Below, piece after piece: positions 1 through 8,469 of a DNA stretch of 64,000 nucleotides. How positions within the stretch are numbered: position 1 is the first letter of the stretch; each line of letters starts with the position of its first letter. Made by a program: the position numbers and the translations under genes. The notes under the pieces are model-generated. The model had not been told where the DNA came from, did no database searches, and saw only the letters and a program-made list of their open reading frames with translations. This DNA is from G965240365 sp965240365 (GTDB lineage Bacteria; Pseudomonadota; Gammaproteobacteria; Eutrophobiales; Eutrophobiaceae), in the NCBI GenBank assembly GCA_965240365.1, contig OZ251218.1, positions 1,922,001 through 1,986,000 on the forward strand. Direction: 5' to 3'.

Positions 1-1545
1 CCAGGCCCGCACACCTTTGCGCGCAAGCAGTTGTTTCGCACCGCCAATGGGCGCCGGGCACAATTCCTCGCGACTCGGAGCGGCGACGTCAGACGGCGGA
101 CCATCCCCTTCGATCTGCCGCCAGAACAGGCGAACATCGGTATTGTCAGCGTCGCGAATATAGAGCGAAACATCGACATCGAAACCGGAAAGATCCGGAT
201 CGGTATCGAACAAATCGATCAGATCGCGCTTGCGAATCACATTGCTTTGCGGGGAAATGCCAAGCGGGATTTTGGCTAAATTTTGCGGCCCACAATCAAA
301 AAGTTTTTTTAAATTCTGCCGCGCCGGTTCACATTCTTCGGGTGTGTAAGGCATTGTCTGGGTGTCCGGCAGGTCAATCCAGAATATTTCCGCGCCTGCC
401 TCGCCGCATTCGCCATAACGATTGCAGCGCCCGAAACGCTGTACCAGGGAAGACCAGGGAGCGAGTTCCGTGATCATGGTGGCCGAGGTGATATCGATCC
501 CGGCTTCCAGCGCCTGCGTGGCAACGATAATACGGCCCTGTTCGGGGGCATCCGTTTGCAGTCGCTTCATGAGCTTTATACGGTCAGCGCTGCGAAACCG
601 CGAATGTATCAGAAGGCGCTCGCCTGTAAATCCGTTGGCCTTCAGGGAGGCAAAAACCGCTTGCGCTCTCACGACCGTGTTCAGGAAAAGAATCGTGTTG
701 GCATTAGGCTTCGCCACATTCACCGCGCACTTGGCCAATTCATTCGCGTAAGACTTGAGCTCTTTCTTACTGCCAATCTTCGAGGCGTCGAGATCAAGCC
801 GCGTCAATCGCTTGCGCGCCGTCCATAAATGCCTTGCTCCGGCAAGATCCCTGTCGTCGAGGTCGTGGGGGCGACTGGGGTCTTTCGGGGTGAAATCAAC
901 TGTCTTGAGCCAGCCAGGATCGAGCGTCGCCGACATCCATAACGTATGGCTGGCGCGACCCGAACCGAGTTTTCTACGAAACGCTTCGAGTTGCACCGAG
1001 GTGGGGAGCGTTGCGCCTGTCAACTGCACCTCGTCGAACACCCACAACGCATCGTTATGCAAGAGGGCAAAATCCACCGGCCAACGATAACGGGATACGC
1101 CATAGCCGCGCATCAAGGCCGCGGAGATCAACATATCCTGTGTGCCGATGAGGATCGCAGGGCAGTCAGGGCGGAGCATCCAGGCAGGCGGCCCGCGTTG
1201 CCCGTCACCGCGTCCGCCCATCAAAACATCAAGTGCGATTTTCACTCCAAGGGTTTTATCCGCTTTCTCAATCCAGGTTTTCGCAACCTCTTCGGTTTGT
1301 TCCACCAAGCTGCGCATCGGCAGGCAGTAGACCAGCCGCCGGGGTGTTGCCGCGTCTTGATGCCCGATCTTCCAAATCCATGCCGCGAGTACGGCGGCGG
1401 TTTTCCCGAAGCCGGTCGGAATGATCAGCGTCTCGGGCCAGTCATTTCTTGCCAGTAAGGTTTGATAGGCGCGCGGGGAGTGTTCGCCATCGCTACATGC
1501 TTCGAAAAAGGCTTTGAACCTATTTTCCGGGCCATTGGTTTCCAT
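1..1545 (-). CDS. cas3: Cas3 helicase, type I-G (I-U)-like, 3' end outside window
   Basis: The minus strand is open for 515 codons from ATG at 1545 to the left edge, so only the start of the gene is present. Residues 43-49 form a Walker A motif (PTGFGKT), 171-174 are DEVQ in the DExx position, and 205-207 are SAT. Further on there is a motif VI-like QRFGRCNR. The phrases RRLVYCLPMRSLVEQT, LIGTQDML and GYGVSRYRWP resemble the Cas3 helicases of type I-G (formerly I-U) CRISPR systems, in which the helicase part comes first and the HD nuclease part is C-terminal. The HD part would therefore lie left of the window. Cas3 unwinds and degrades target DNA recruited by Cascade. No other cas gene or CRISPR array is visible here, so the rest of the locus, if it exists, must be to the left. 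The subtype is inferred from remembered family features. Confidence 0.85.
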   Translation of the reverse strand, partial: METNGPENRFKAFFEACSDGEHSPRAYQTLLARNDWPETLIIPTGFGKTAAVLAAWIWKIGHQDAATPRRLVYCLPMRSLVEQTEEVAKTWIEKADKTLGVKIALDVLMGGRGDGQRGPPAWMLRPDCPAILIGTQDMLISAALMRGYGVSRYRWPVDFALLHNDALWVFDEVQLTGATLPTSVQLEAFRRKLGSGRASHTLWMSATLDPGWLKTVDFTPKDPSRPHDLDDRDLAGARHLWTARKRLTRLDLDASKIGSKKELKSYANELAKCAVNVAKPNANTILFLNTVVRAQAVFASLKANGFTGERLLIHSRFRSADRIKLMKRLQTDAPEQGRIIVATQALEAGIDITSATMITELAPWSSLVQRFGRCNRYGECGEAGAEIFWIDLPDTQTMPYTPEECEPARQNLKKLFDCGPQNLAKIPLGISPQSNVIRKRDLIDLFDTDPDLSGFDVDVSLYIRDADNTDVRLFWRQIEGDGPPSDVAAPSREELCPAPIGGAKQLLARKGVRAW

Positions 1546-1729
1546 CTACTCTCCCTTATCCGGGACTTATTACAGGCGTTGGTTATTGCGAATCTGACTT
1601 CATTATTGTCGATTCGAATTGTCATGCTAACTCAAGAACAATATCATCACAACGGAAACATCTCTTCCGAAAACACGGCAATACTTCTTTACAGGAATCC
1701 TATACCATCTGCAAGGCTTGTATTTTTTA

Positions 1730-3382
1730 TCATTCCCGCGCCATACCTGTCTGACAGATGACCTTGTCAACACGCGGCACGGCCGACAGCAGGTTTTTGG
1801 TGTAATCGTTTTGCGGATTTTTTAGCACTTGTTCGGCCGGGCCTTGTTCTACGATTTCGCCCTGGTACATGACGGCGACATAGTGCGCGATGTATTCGAC
1901 GACGCTGATGTTGTGGGTAATGAACAGGTAGCCGAGTTGATAGGCTTGTTGCAGTTTTCTAAAGAGGGCCAGTATCTGGGCCTGCACGGAAACATCCAGG
2001 GCGCTGGTCGGCTCGTCACAGATGATCAGCTTGGGCCTGACCGCCAGCGCCCGCGCGATACAGATGCGTTGACGCTGGCCGCCCGAGAATTCATGCGGGT
2101 AACGCCAGCGATGCTCGGCCTGTAACCCGACCTGTTGCAGCAGTTCTATCGTTAGTTCATCGCGCGCTTCCTGATCGGCGCAGATATTTTGCGCCAGCAT
2201 GCCTTCCTGAATCACATCGCGGATCATCATGCGCGGGTTCATGGATGAGTAGGGATCCTGGAATACGATCTGTATGTCGGCCCGTTTTTTTCTTAACGCC
2301 TGCGCGTCAAGCTCATTCATGGCTTGTCCCTGAAATTGGACCCGGCCGGCGGTGAGCGTGAGCAGTTGCAGGATGCCTTTGGCCATCGTGGTCTTGCCGG
2401 AGCCGGATTCTCCCACCACCGCCACGGTTTCGCCGGCATGCACATTGATCGAGACGCCATCCACGGCGCGCACATGACCGACGATCCGCTTGAACAAACC
2501 TTTTCTGATCGGGAAATGGATTTTTAGATCGGACACCTGCAACAGGCTTTCGGCCGCTTTTTTGTTTTCCTCGGGCGCTTGTTGTTCGATCCGTTTTTCC
2601 CAGCCCGGCATCGCATCGAAGAGTTGCAGTGTGTAGGGATGTTCCGGCCGCGCGAACAGGCTTTGCTTGTCTTTTTGTTCAACAATCCGGCCCTGCCGCA
2701 TGACCGCGACCTGATCCGCCATCCGGGCCGTAACGCCCAGGTCATGGGTGATGAAGAGCATCGCCATGCCGGTTTCTTTTTGCAGGCGGTTTAGCAGCGC
2801 CAGGACCTGGGCCTGGATGGTTACGTCCAGCGCCGTGGTCGGTTCGTCGGCAATGAGTAGATCAGGTTCGGCGGCGAGCGCCATCGCGATCATGATGCGT
2901 TGTTTCATTCCGCCCGAGAATTGATGCGGGAATTCGTGGATGCGCCGTTCGGGTTCGGGGATGCCGACGGCGTGCAGCAGTTCAATGGCGCGCTCGGTGG
3001 CCGGGCCGCTTGATTTTTTGTGGCGGCGCAGGACTTCGCCGATTTGTTGTCCGGCCGTCAATACCGGATTGAGGGAGGATTGCGGTTCTTGAAAGATCAT
3101 GCCGATATTTGCCCCGCGAATGTCGCGCATTCTGCTCTCGGGCAGTTCAAACAGGTTTTGGCCGTTCAGGATAACCGCGCCGGCCTCGATACGGGCCGCG
3201 GCCGGCAGCAGGCGCATGACCGACAGGGCCGTGATTGATTTGCCGCTGCCGGATTCTCCGAGCAGGACAAAGGTTTCGGCCCGGTTTATCTTGAAGCTGA
3301 CATCATCAACCACATTGACTTTATCCTGTCCGCGGCCGAAGCAGGTTGTCAGGCGGTTAATCTCGATGAGTGTTTCGGTCAT
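1730..3382 (-). CDS. yejF: Peptide ABC transporter ATPase, two fused nucleotide-binding domains (YejF/DppDF type)
   Basis: This 550-residue protein contains two complete ABC ATPase halves. Each has its own Walker A (GESGSGKSI near residue 40; GESGSGKTT near 325), signature (SGGMKQR; SGGQRQR) and Walker B with DEPTTALDV or DEPTSALDV. Both halves end in an oligopeptide-transporter C-terminal region. Such fusions energise uptake of peptides or microcin C-like compounds in the YejABEF system. It lies downstream of the YejA, YejB and YejE genes on the same strand, but a 2.6-kb tandem-repeat array separates it from yejE. It may need its own promoter, or transcription may read through the array. Length and motifs look intact. 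The substrate cannot be read from the sequence. Confidence 0.9.
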   Translation of the reverse strand: MTETLIEINRLTTCFGRGQDKVNVVDDVSFKINRAETFVLLGESGSGKSITALSVMRLLPAAARIEAGAVILNGQNLFELPESRMRDIRGANIGMIFQEPQSSLNPVLTAGQQIGEVLRRHKKSSGPATERAIELLHAVGIPEPERRIHEFPHQFSGGMKQRIMIAMALAAEPDLLIADEPTTALDVTIQAQVLALLNRLQKETGMAMLFITHDLGVTARMADQVAVMRQGRIVEQKDKQSLFARPEHPYTLQLFDAMPGWEKRIEQQAPEENKKAAESLLQVSDLKIHFPIRKGLFKRIVGHVRAVDGVSINVHAGETVAVVGESGSGKTTMAKGILQLLTLTAGRVQFQGQAMNELDAQALRKKRADIQIVFQDPYSSMNPRMMIRDVIQEGMLAQNICADQEARDELTIELLQQVGLQAEHRWRYPHEFSGGQRQRICIARALAVRPKLIICDEPTSALDVSVQAQILALFRKLQQAYQLGYLFITHNISVVEYIAHYVAVMYQGEIVEQGPAEQVLKNPQNDYTKNLLSAVPRVDKVICQTGMARE

Positions 3383-3439
3383 TGTTGTCTCCTGGGAGAG
3401 GGTTGTTGTCAGTGTGTCATTTCTGTTACTTCGTTATTC

Positions 3440-6017
3440 CAGTCTGTTTGGTGCGGGCAGGCAGAACCAGAGTCGTTTTTACGCCCTCGGCAGCGCCTTC
3501 CTGGATTCCAGCCTTCGCTGGAATGACGAAGGGGGAGGAATGATGCTCTTGTGCAGAAATGGCGACCTTTCCTTTTTCCTCCGTTGTTATTCCTGGCATC
3601 CCGTCATTCCAGCGGAAGCTGGAATCCAGTGGTTTTTACTATACATTCCCGCGTAAGCGGGAATGACAACTCAATTCATCATTTCGACCGGCCTGGTGCA
3701 GGCAGGCAGGGCCGGAACTCGTTTTACACTCTCGGCAGCGTCTTCCTGGATTCCAGCCTTCGCTGGAATGACGAAGGGGCAGGAATGATGCTCTTGTGCA
3801 GAAATGGCGATCTTTCCTTTTTCCTCCGTTGTTATTCCTGGCATCCCGTCATTCCGGCGCAGGCCGGAATCCAGTGGTTTTTACTGTACATTCCTGCATA
3901 AGCGGGAATGACAACCTAATTCATCATTTCGGCTGGCCTGGTGCGGGCAGGCAGGGCCGGAAGTCGTTTCACACTCTCGGCAGCGCCTTCCTGGATTCCG
4001 GCCTTCGCCGGAATGACGAAGGGGTAGGAATGATGCTCTTGTGCAGAAATGGCGATCTTTCCTTTTTCCTCCGTTGTTATTCCTGGCATCCCGTCATTCC
4101 GGCGCAGGCCGGAATCCAGTGGTTTTTACTGTACATTCCTGCATAAGCAGGAATGACAACTCAATTCATCATTTCGGCTGGCCTGGTGCGGGCAGGCAGG
4201 GCCGGAAGTCGTTTCACACTCTCGGCAGCGCCTTCCTGGATTCCAGCCTTCGCTGGAATGACGAAGGGGCAGGAATGATGCTCTTATACAGAAATGGCGA
4301 TCTTTCCTTTTTCCTCCGTTGTCATTCCTGGCATCCCGTCATTCCAGCGAAAGCTGGAATCCAGTGGTTTTTACTGTACATTCCTGCGTAAGCAGGAATG
4401 ACAACTCAATTCATCATTTCGGCTGGCCTGGTGCGGGCAGGCAGGGCCGGAAGTCGTTTCACACTCTCGGCAGCGCCTTCCTGGATTCCAGCCTTCGCCG
4501 GAATGACGAAGGGACAGGAATGATGCTCTTGTGCGTGAATGAACATCTTTCCCTTCTCCTCCGTTGTAATTCCGGCCTTCGCTGGAATGACGAAGGGACA
4601 GGAATGATGCTCTTGTGCAGGAATGATGATCTTTCCTTTTTCCTCCGTTGTTATTCCTGGCACCCCGTCATTCCGGCGCAGGCCGGAATCCAGTGGTTTT
4701 TACTGTACATTCCCGCGTAAGCGGGAATGACAAACTAATTCATCATTTCGGCCAGCCTGGTGCGGGCAGGCAGAACCGGAGTCGTTTTTACACCCCGGCA
4801 GCGCCCTTCCTGGATTCCAGCCTTCGCTGGAATGACGAAGGGGCAGGAATGATGCTCTTGTGCAGAAATGGCGATCTTTCCTTTTTCCTCCGTTGTTATT
4901 CCTGGCATCCCGTCATTCCAGCGAAAGCTGGAATCCAGTGGTTTTTACTATACATTCCCGCGTAAGCGGGAATGACAACTCAATTCATCATTTCGGCCGG
5001 CCTGATGCGGGCAGACAGGGCCGGAAGTCGTTTCACACTCTCGGCAGCGCTTTCCTGGATTCCAGCCTTCGCTGGAATGACGAAGGGGGAGGAATGATGC
5101 TCTTGTGCAGAAATGGCGATCTTTCCTTTTTCCTCCGTTGTCATTCCTGGCATCCCGTCATTCCGGCGCAGGCCGGAATCCAGTGGTTTTTACTGTACAT
5201 TCCCGCATAAGCGGGAATGACAATTCAATTCGTCATTTCGGCCGGCTTGGTGCGGGCAGGCAGGGCCAGAACTCGTTTTACACTCTCGGCAGCGCCTTCC
5301 TGGATTCCAGCCTTCGCTGGAATGACGAAGGGGCAGGAATGATGCTCTTGTGCAGAAATGGCGATCTTTCCTTTTTCCTCCGTTGTTATTCCTGGCATCC
5401 CGTCATTCCAGCGAAAGCTGGAATCCAGTGGTTTTTACTATACATTCCCGCGTAAGCGGGAATGACAACTCAATTCATCATTTCGGCCGGTCTGGTGCGG
5501 GCAGACAGGGCCGGAAGTCGTTTCACACTCTCGGCAGCGCCTTCCTGGATTCCAGCCTTCGCTGGAATGACGAAGGGAGAGGAATGATGCTCTTGTGCAG
5601 AAATGGCGATCTTTCCTTTTTCCTCCGTTGTTATTCCTGGCATCCCGTCATTCCGGCGCAGGCCGGAATCCAGTGGTTTTTACTGTACATTCCTGCATAA
5701 GCGGGAATGACAACTCAATTCATCATTGCGGCCGGTCTGGCGCGGGCAGGCAGGGCCGGAACTCGTTTCACACTCTCGGCAGCGCCTTCCTGGATTCCAG
5801 CCTTCGCTGGAATGACGAAGGGGCAGTAATGATGCTCTTGTGCAGAAATGGCGATCTTTCCTTTTTCCTCCGTTGTTATTTCTGGCATCCCGTCATTCCA
5901 GCGCAGGCTGGAATCCAGTGGTTTTTACTATACATTCCCGCGTAAGCGGGAATGACAACTCAATTCATCATTTCGGCCGGCCTGATGCGGGCAGACAGGG
6001 CCGGAATGACGACGAAG
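3440..6017. repeat. Array of ~10.5 tandem 245-bp repeats inside the yej operon
   Basis: An anchor beginning gatgctcttgtgcag recurs at about 3542, 3787, 4032, 4277, 4522, 4606, 4851, 5096, 5341, 5586 and 5831. Every step is 245 bp except one 84-bp step (4522 to 4606), which marks a partial unit. Each unit carries three stem-loops: one around CCAGCCTTCGCTGG, one around CCAGCGAAAGCTGG or CCGGCGCAGGCCGG, and one around TTCCCGCGTAAGCGGGAA. The third resembles dRS3-type palindromes of other Proteobacteria. Units differ by a few bases, often in pairs that preserve stems. Open frames of 116 codons recur in every unit only because the repeat recurs; they contain the familiar spurious VIPAQAGIQ peptide and I do not consider them genes. 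Confidence 0.95.
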
Positions 6018-6038
6018 GCGTTGTTTCTGCCGCGATCT

Positions 6039-7445
6039 TTATTGACTCCCGCTCAACCTCGGGTCAAAGGCATCGCGGACGGCGTCGGAGAAGAGGTTGG
6101 CCGCGAGCACCAGCACGAACATGAAGATGAAGGCCGCGGCCAGTGACCACCAGACCACGGGTTCGCGCGCCATCTCCAGGCGGGCGCCGTTGATCATATT
6201 GCCCCAACTGTTCATGCTGGGATCAACGCCGATGTTGATATAGGACAGCACGGCCTCGGCCAGCACGAGGCCGCTGAAATCCAGCACGATCGATATCATG
6301 ACAATGTGCATGACGTTGGGCAGTAAATGGCGCAGCATGATGCGGAATTTGCCGACCCCGAACGCCTCGGCCGCCTGCACGTAGTCCACTTCTCTTAATT
6401 TCAGTGTCTCGGCCCGCAGCAGGCGGCAAAGACCGGTCCAACTGGTGATGCCCAGAATAATACAGAGAAACAAGAGGCGCAGATCGGCCCGCTGTTCGAG
6501 GCTGGCAAAGTCGGCTTCATGGCGGCCGATGTAAACCTGCAACAGCAGGATGGAGGCCGCGATCAGGAGCACACCCGGAATGGAGTTCAGGGTGGTATAG
6601 AGGTATTGAATGACATCATCGATCCAGCCGCGAAAGTAACCGGCCATCAAGCCCATCAGTATCGCAAATGGCAGCATCACCAGGGTCGTCAGGGTGCCGA
6701 TCACCAGACCGGTGCGGACGCTTTTCAGGGACTGATACAGCACGTCCTGCCCGACCTTGTCGGTGCCGAGGACATGGTAGTAGGGCATGAGTTGAGATAT
6801 GACGGCCAGGATCACGGCCATAAGCGCGAGGGTCAACAGCACGGCGTACCAGGGCGTCTCAAAATCATTCCGGCGGCAACGCTGAAAGGCCGCGCGATAT
6901 GAGATTTGACGCGCGCGCGCGAGCATAAGCAGGATCAGGGCGGCGATAAGCAGGCCGATGGTCAGGCCGATAATAATCCCGCCGCCGATCCGTTTTATAA
7001 TATCCGGCAGCCTTTCGGTCTCCGGTTCGGCCAGATGCGCGCCGCCGTATTTCAGGCGCGGGTAGGCGCGAATCTGGCTGCCGTCCGCCAGTTCAATGGT
7101 TTCTTTGGAGAAGGCATGGCTGGCCAGCGGGGCGGAATAGCTTTTCTCGGTCTTTTGTTTGAGGTCGCTTAAAACGACATCGAGCAGGCTGTTGATCTCG
7201 GTCGAGTAAACCGCCGCGCCCTTCTCGTCCCGCTCAAGCTCGGGATGGAAATGCACGGAATCCAGCAGGCCGATAACAATGTAAAGGCCGAGCACCACCG
7301 CGGCCGACATGGCCAGCGGCCGCCGCGCGACATTGCGCCAGGGGGCCTTGAGGTGTTCATGGCGGCGGGCATAAAAGACATAGGCGATCATCAGCAACAG
7401 CAAAAAGAAGATGAGGGCGTCGGTGATGAACAGGACGGGCATCAT
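6039..7445 (-). CDS. yejE: Peptide ABC transporter permease (YejE type)
   Basis: This is a 468-residue inner-membrane permease. Hydrophobic segments occur near residues 3-24, 47-62 and 155-175 and throughout the C-terminal half. The cytoplasmic EAA loop that docks the ATPase is visible as QAAEAFGVGKFRIMLRHLLPN-like sequence near residue 370. The N-terminal half carries an extra domain before the binding-protein-dependent transport domain; the protein is clearly longer than I recall for Escherichia coli YejE (about 340 residues). It follows yejB by 46 bp in the same direction. It should pair with YejB to form the channel energised by YejF. The tandem repeat array begins about 20 bp past its stop codon. 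Confidence 0.88.
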   Translation of the reverse strand: MMPVLFITDALIFFLLLLMIAYVFYARRHEHLKAPWRNVARRPLAMSAAVVLGLYIVIGLLDSVHFHPELERDEKGAAVYSTEINSLLDVVLSDLKQKTEKSYSAPLASHAFSKETIELADGSQIRAYPRLKYGGAHLAEPETERLPDIIKRIGGGIIIGLTIGLLIAALILLMLARARQISYRAAFQRCRRNDFETPWYAVLLTLALMAVILAVISQLMPYYHVLGTDKVGQDVLYQSLKSVRTGLVIGTLTTLVMLPFAILMGLMAGYFRGWIDDVIQYLYTTLNSIPGVLLIAASILLLQVYIGRHEADFASLEQRADLRLLFLCIILGITSWTGLCRLLRAETLKLREVDYVQAAEAFGVGKFRIMLRHLLPNVMHIVMISIVLDFSGLVLAEAVLSYINIGVDPSMNSWGNMINGARLEMAREPVVWWSLAAAFIFMFVLVLAANLFSDAVRDAFDPRLSGSQ

Positions 7446-7491
7446 CGCTTGCCTGCCAGGCCGGCGCCGTTGTGTGTGTGAAGGCGCATGT

Positions 7492-8469
7492 TCAGTTTAA
7501 CCTGACGCGGGGGTCAACCAGGGTGTAGGAGATATCCGTGAGGATAAGCCCGATGATGTACAGCACGGAGCCCAGAAAGACCATCGCCCGCACGATCGCG
7601 AAGTCCTGGCTGTTAATGGCGTCAATCGTATAGCTCCCGAGGCCGGGTATGGCAAAGAAGGATTCGACGATCAGGCTGCCGATAAAAAGGCTCGGCAGGA
7701 TCACGACCACACCGGTCAGGATCGGTATGAGGCCATTCGCCAGCACATGCCGGTAGAGCACCCGCGCCTCGGACAGGCCCTTTGCCCGGGCCGTGCGCAC
7801 ATAGTCCTTGCCCATTTCTTCCAGGAAGATCGTCCGGTACCAGCGGGTGCTCGCGCCCAGGCTGCCGATCAGGCCGACCAGCACGGGCAGAATGGTAAAC
7901 TTGATCGCGTTAAAACCGCCGTCATAGCCGGACACGGGCGCCAACTGCAACAGCTTGCCGATCAGATATTGCCCGCCGATGATATAAAACAGGCCGGATA
8001 TCGACATCAGGATCACGCAGGCGATGACGCCCGTGATGTCAATATAGGTGGCCCTGAAAAACGCCAGGAGCAGGCCAAAGCTGATATAGGCCGCCAGCCC
8101 GAGCAGCAGGCTCGGCAGTGTGATCGCCAGGCTTGGCCACATGCGCTGGCTGATGTCGTAGCTGATATCGCGGCCGCTGTCGGAGCGGCCGAAATCGAAC
8201 ACGAACAGGCGCACGGAATGTTCAAAAAAGATGGTGTCGGTCAGTTTTGCAAGCGCCCCGGCGTCGCTGTTCCACAGCACCGGTTTGTCGTAGCCTCTCT
8301 GCTGTTTCCATTTCAGCACGGCCGCTTCCGTGACCCGCTTTTCGCCCAACTGCATACGCGCCATATCATCCGGCGTGTTGACCACAAAGAAGAGCATGAA
8401 GGTGATGACGTTGACCCCGATCAGGATCGGAATGGCATAGGCGATACGTCTCAGGATATAGGCGATCAT
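7492..8469 (-). CDS. yejB: Peptide ABC transporter permease (YejB/DppB type)
   Basis: I place the start at ATG 8469, giving MIAYILRRIAYAIPILIGVN, the typical beginning of DppB/OppB/YejB permeases. This ATG overlaps the stop of yejA as ATGA, which suggests translational coupling. A longer reading from 8577 would run far into yejA and is unlikely. The 325-residue product has about six membrane segments and an EAA loop (ARAKGLSEARVLYRHVLANG) followed by IPI. It ends with the conserved DPRVRLN tail of this permease family. It forms the peptide channel together with YejE. Confidence 0.9.
   Translation of the reverse strand: MIAYILRRIAYAIPILIGVNVITFMLFFVVNTPDDMARMQLGEKRVTEAAVLKWKQQRGYDKPVLWNSDAGALAKLTDTIFFEHSVRLFVFDFGRSDSGRDISYDISQRMWPSLAITLPSLLLGLAAYISFGLLLAFFRATYIDITGVIACVILMSISGLFYIIGGQYLIGKLLQLAPVSGYDGGFNAIKFTILPVLVGLIGSLGASTRWYRTIFLEEMGKDYVRTARAKGLSEARVLYRHVLANGLIPILTGVVVILPSLFIGSLIVESFFAIPGLGSYTIDAINSQDFAIVRAMVFLGSVLYIIGLILTDISYTLVDPRVRLN

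Noticed and set aside
31..1761. Plus-strand open frames opposite cas3
   Set aside because: The minus strand has one continuous frame with helicase motifs over the whole stretch; the plus frames are short and have no recognisable motifs.
3440..6017. CRISPR array reading of the tandem repeats
   Set aside because: Units are 245 bp, head to tail, without unique spacers, and far longer than CRISPR repeats.
3551..6124. Series of 116-codon plus-strand open frames in the tandem array
   Set aside because: They recur only because the 245-bp unit recurs, overlap each other, and encode the common repeat-derived peptide VIPAQAGIQ.
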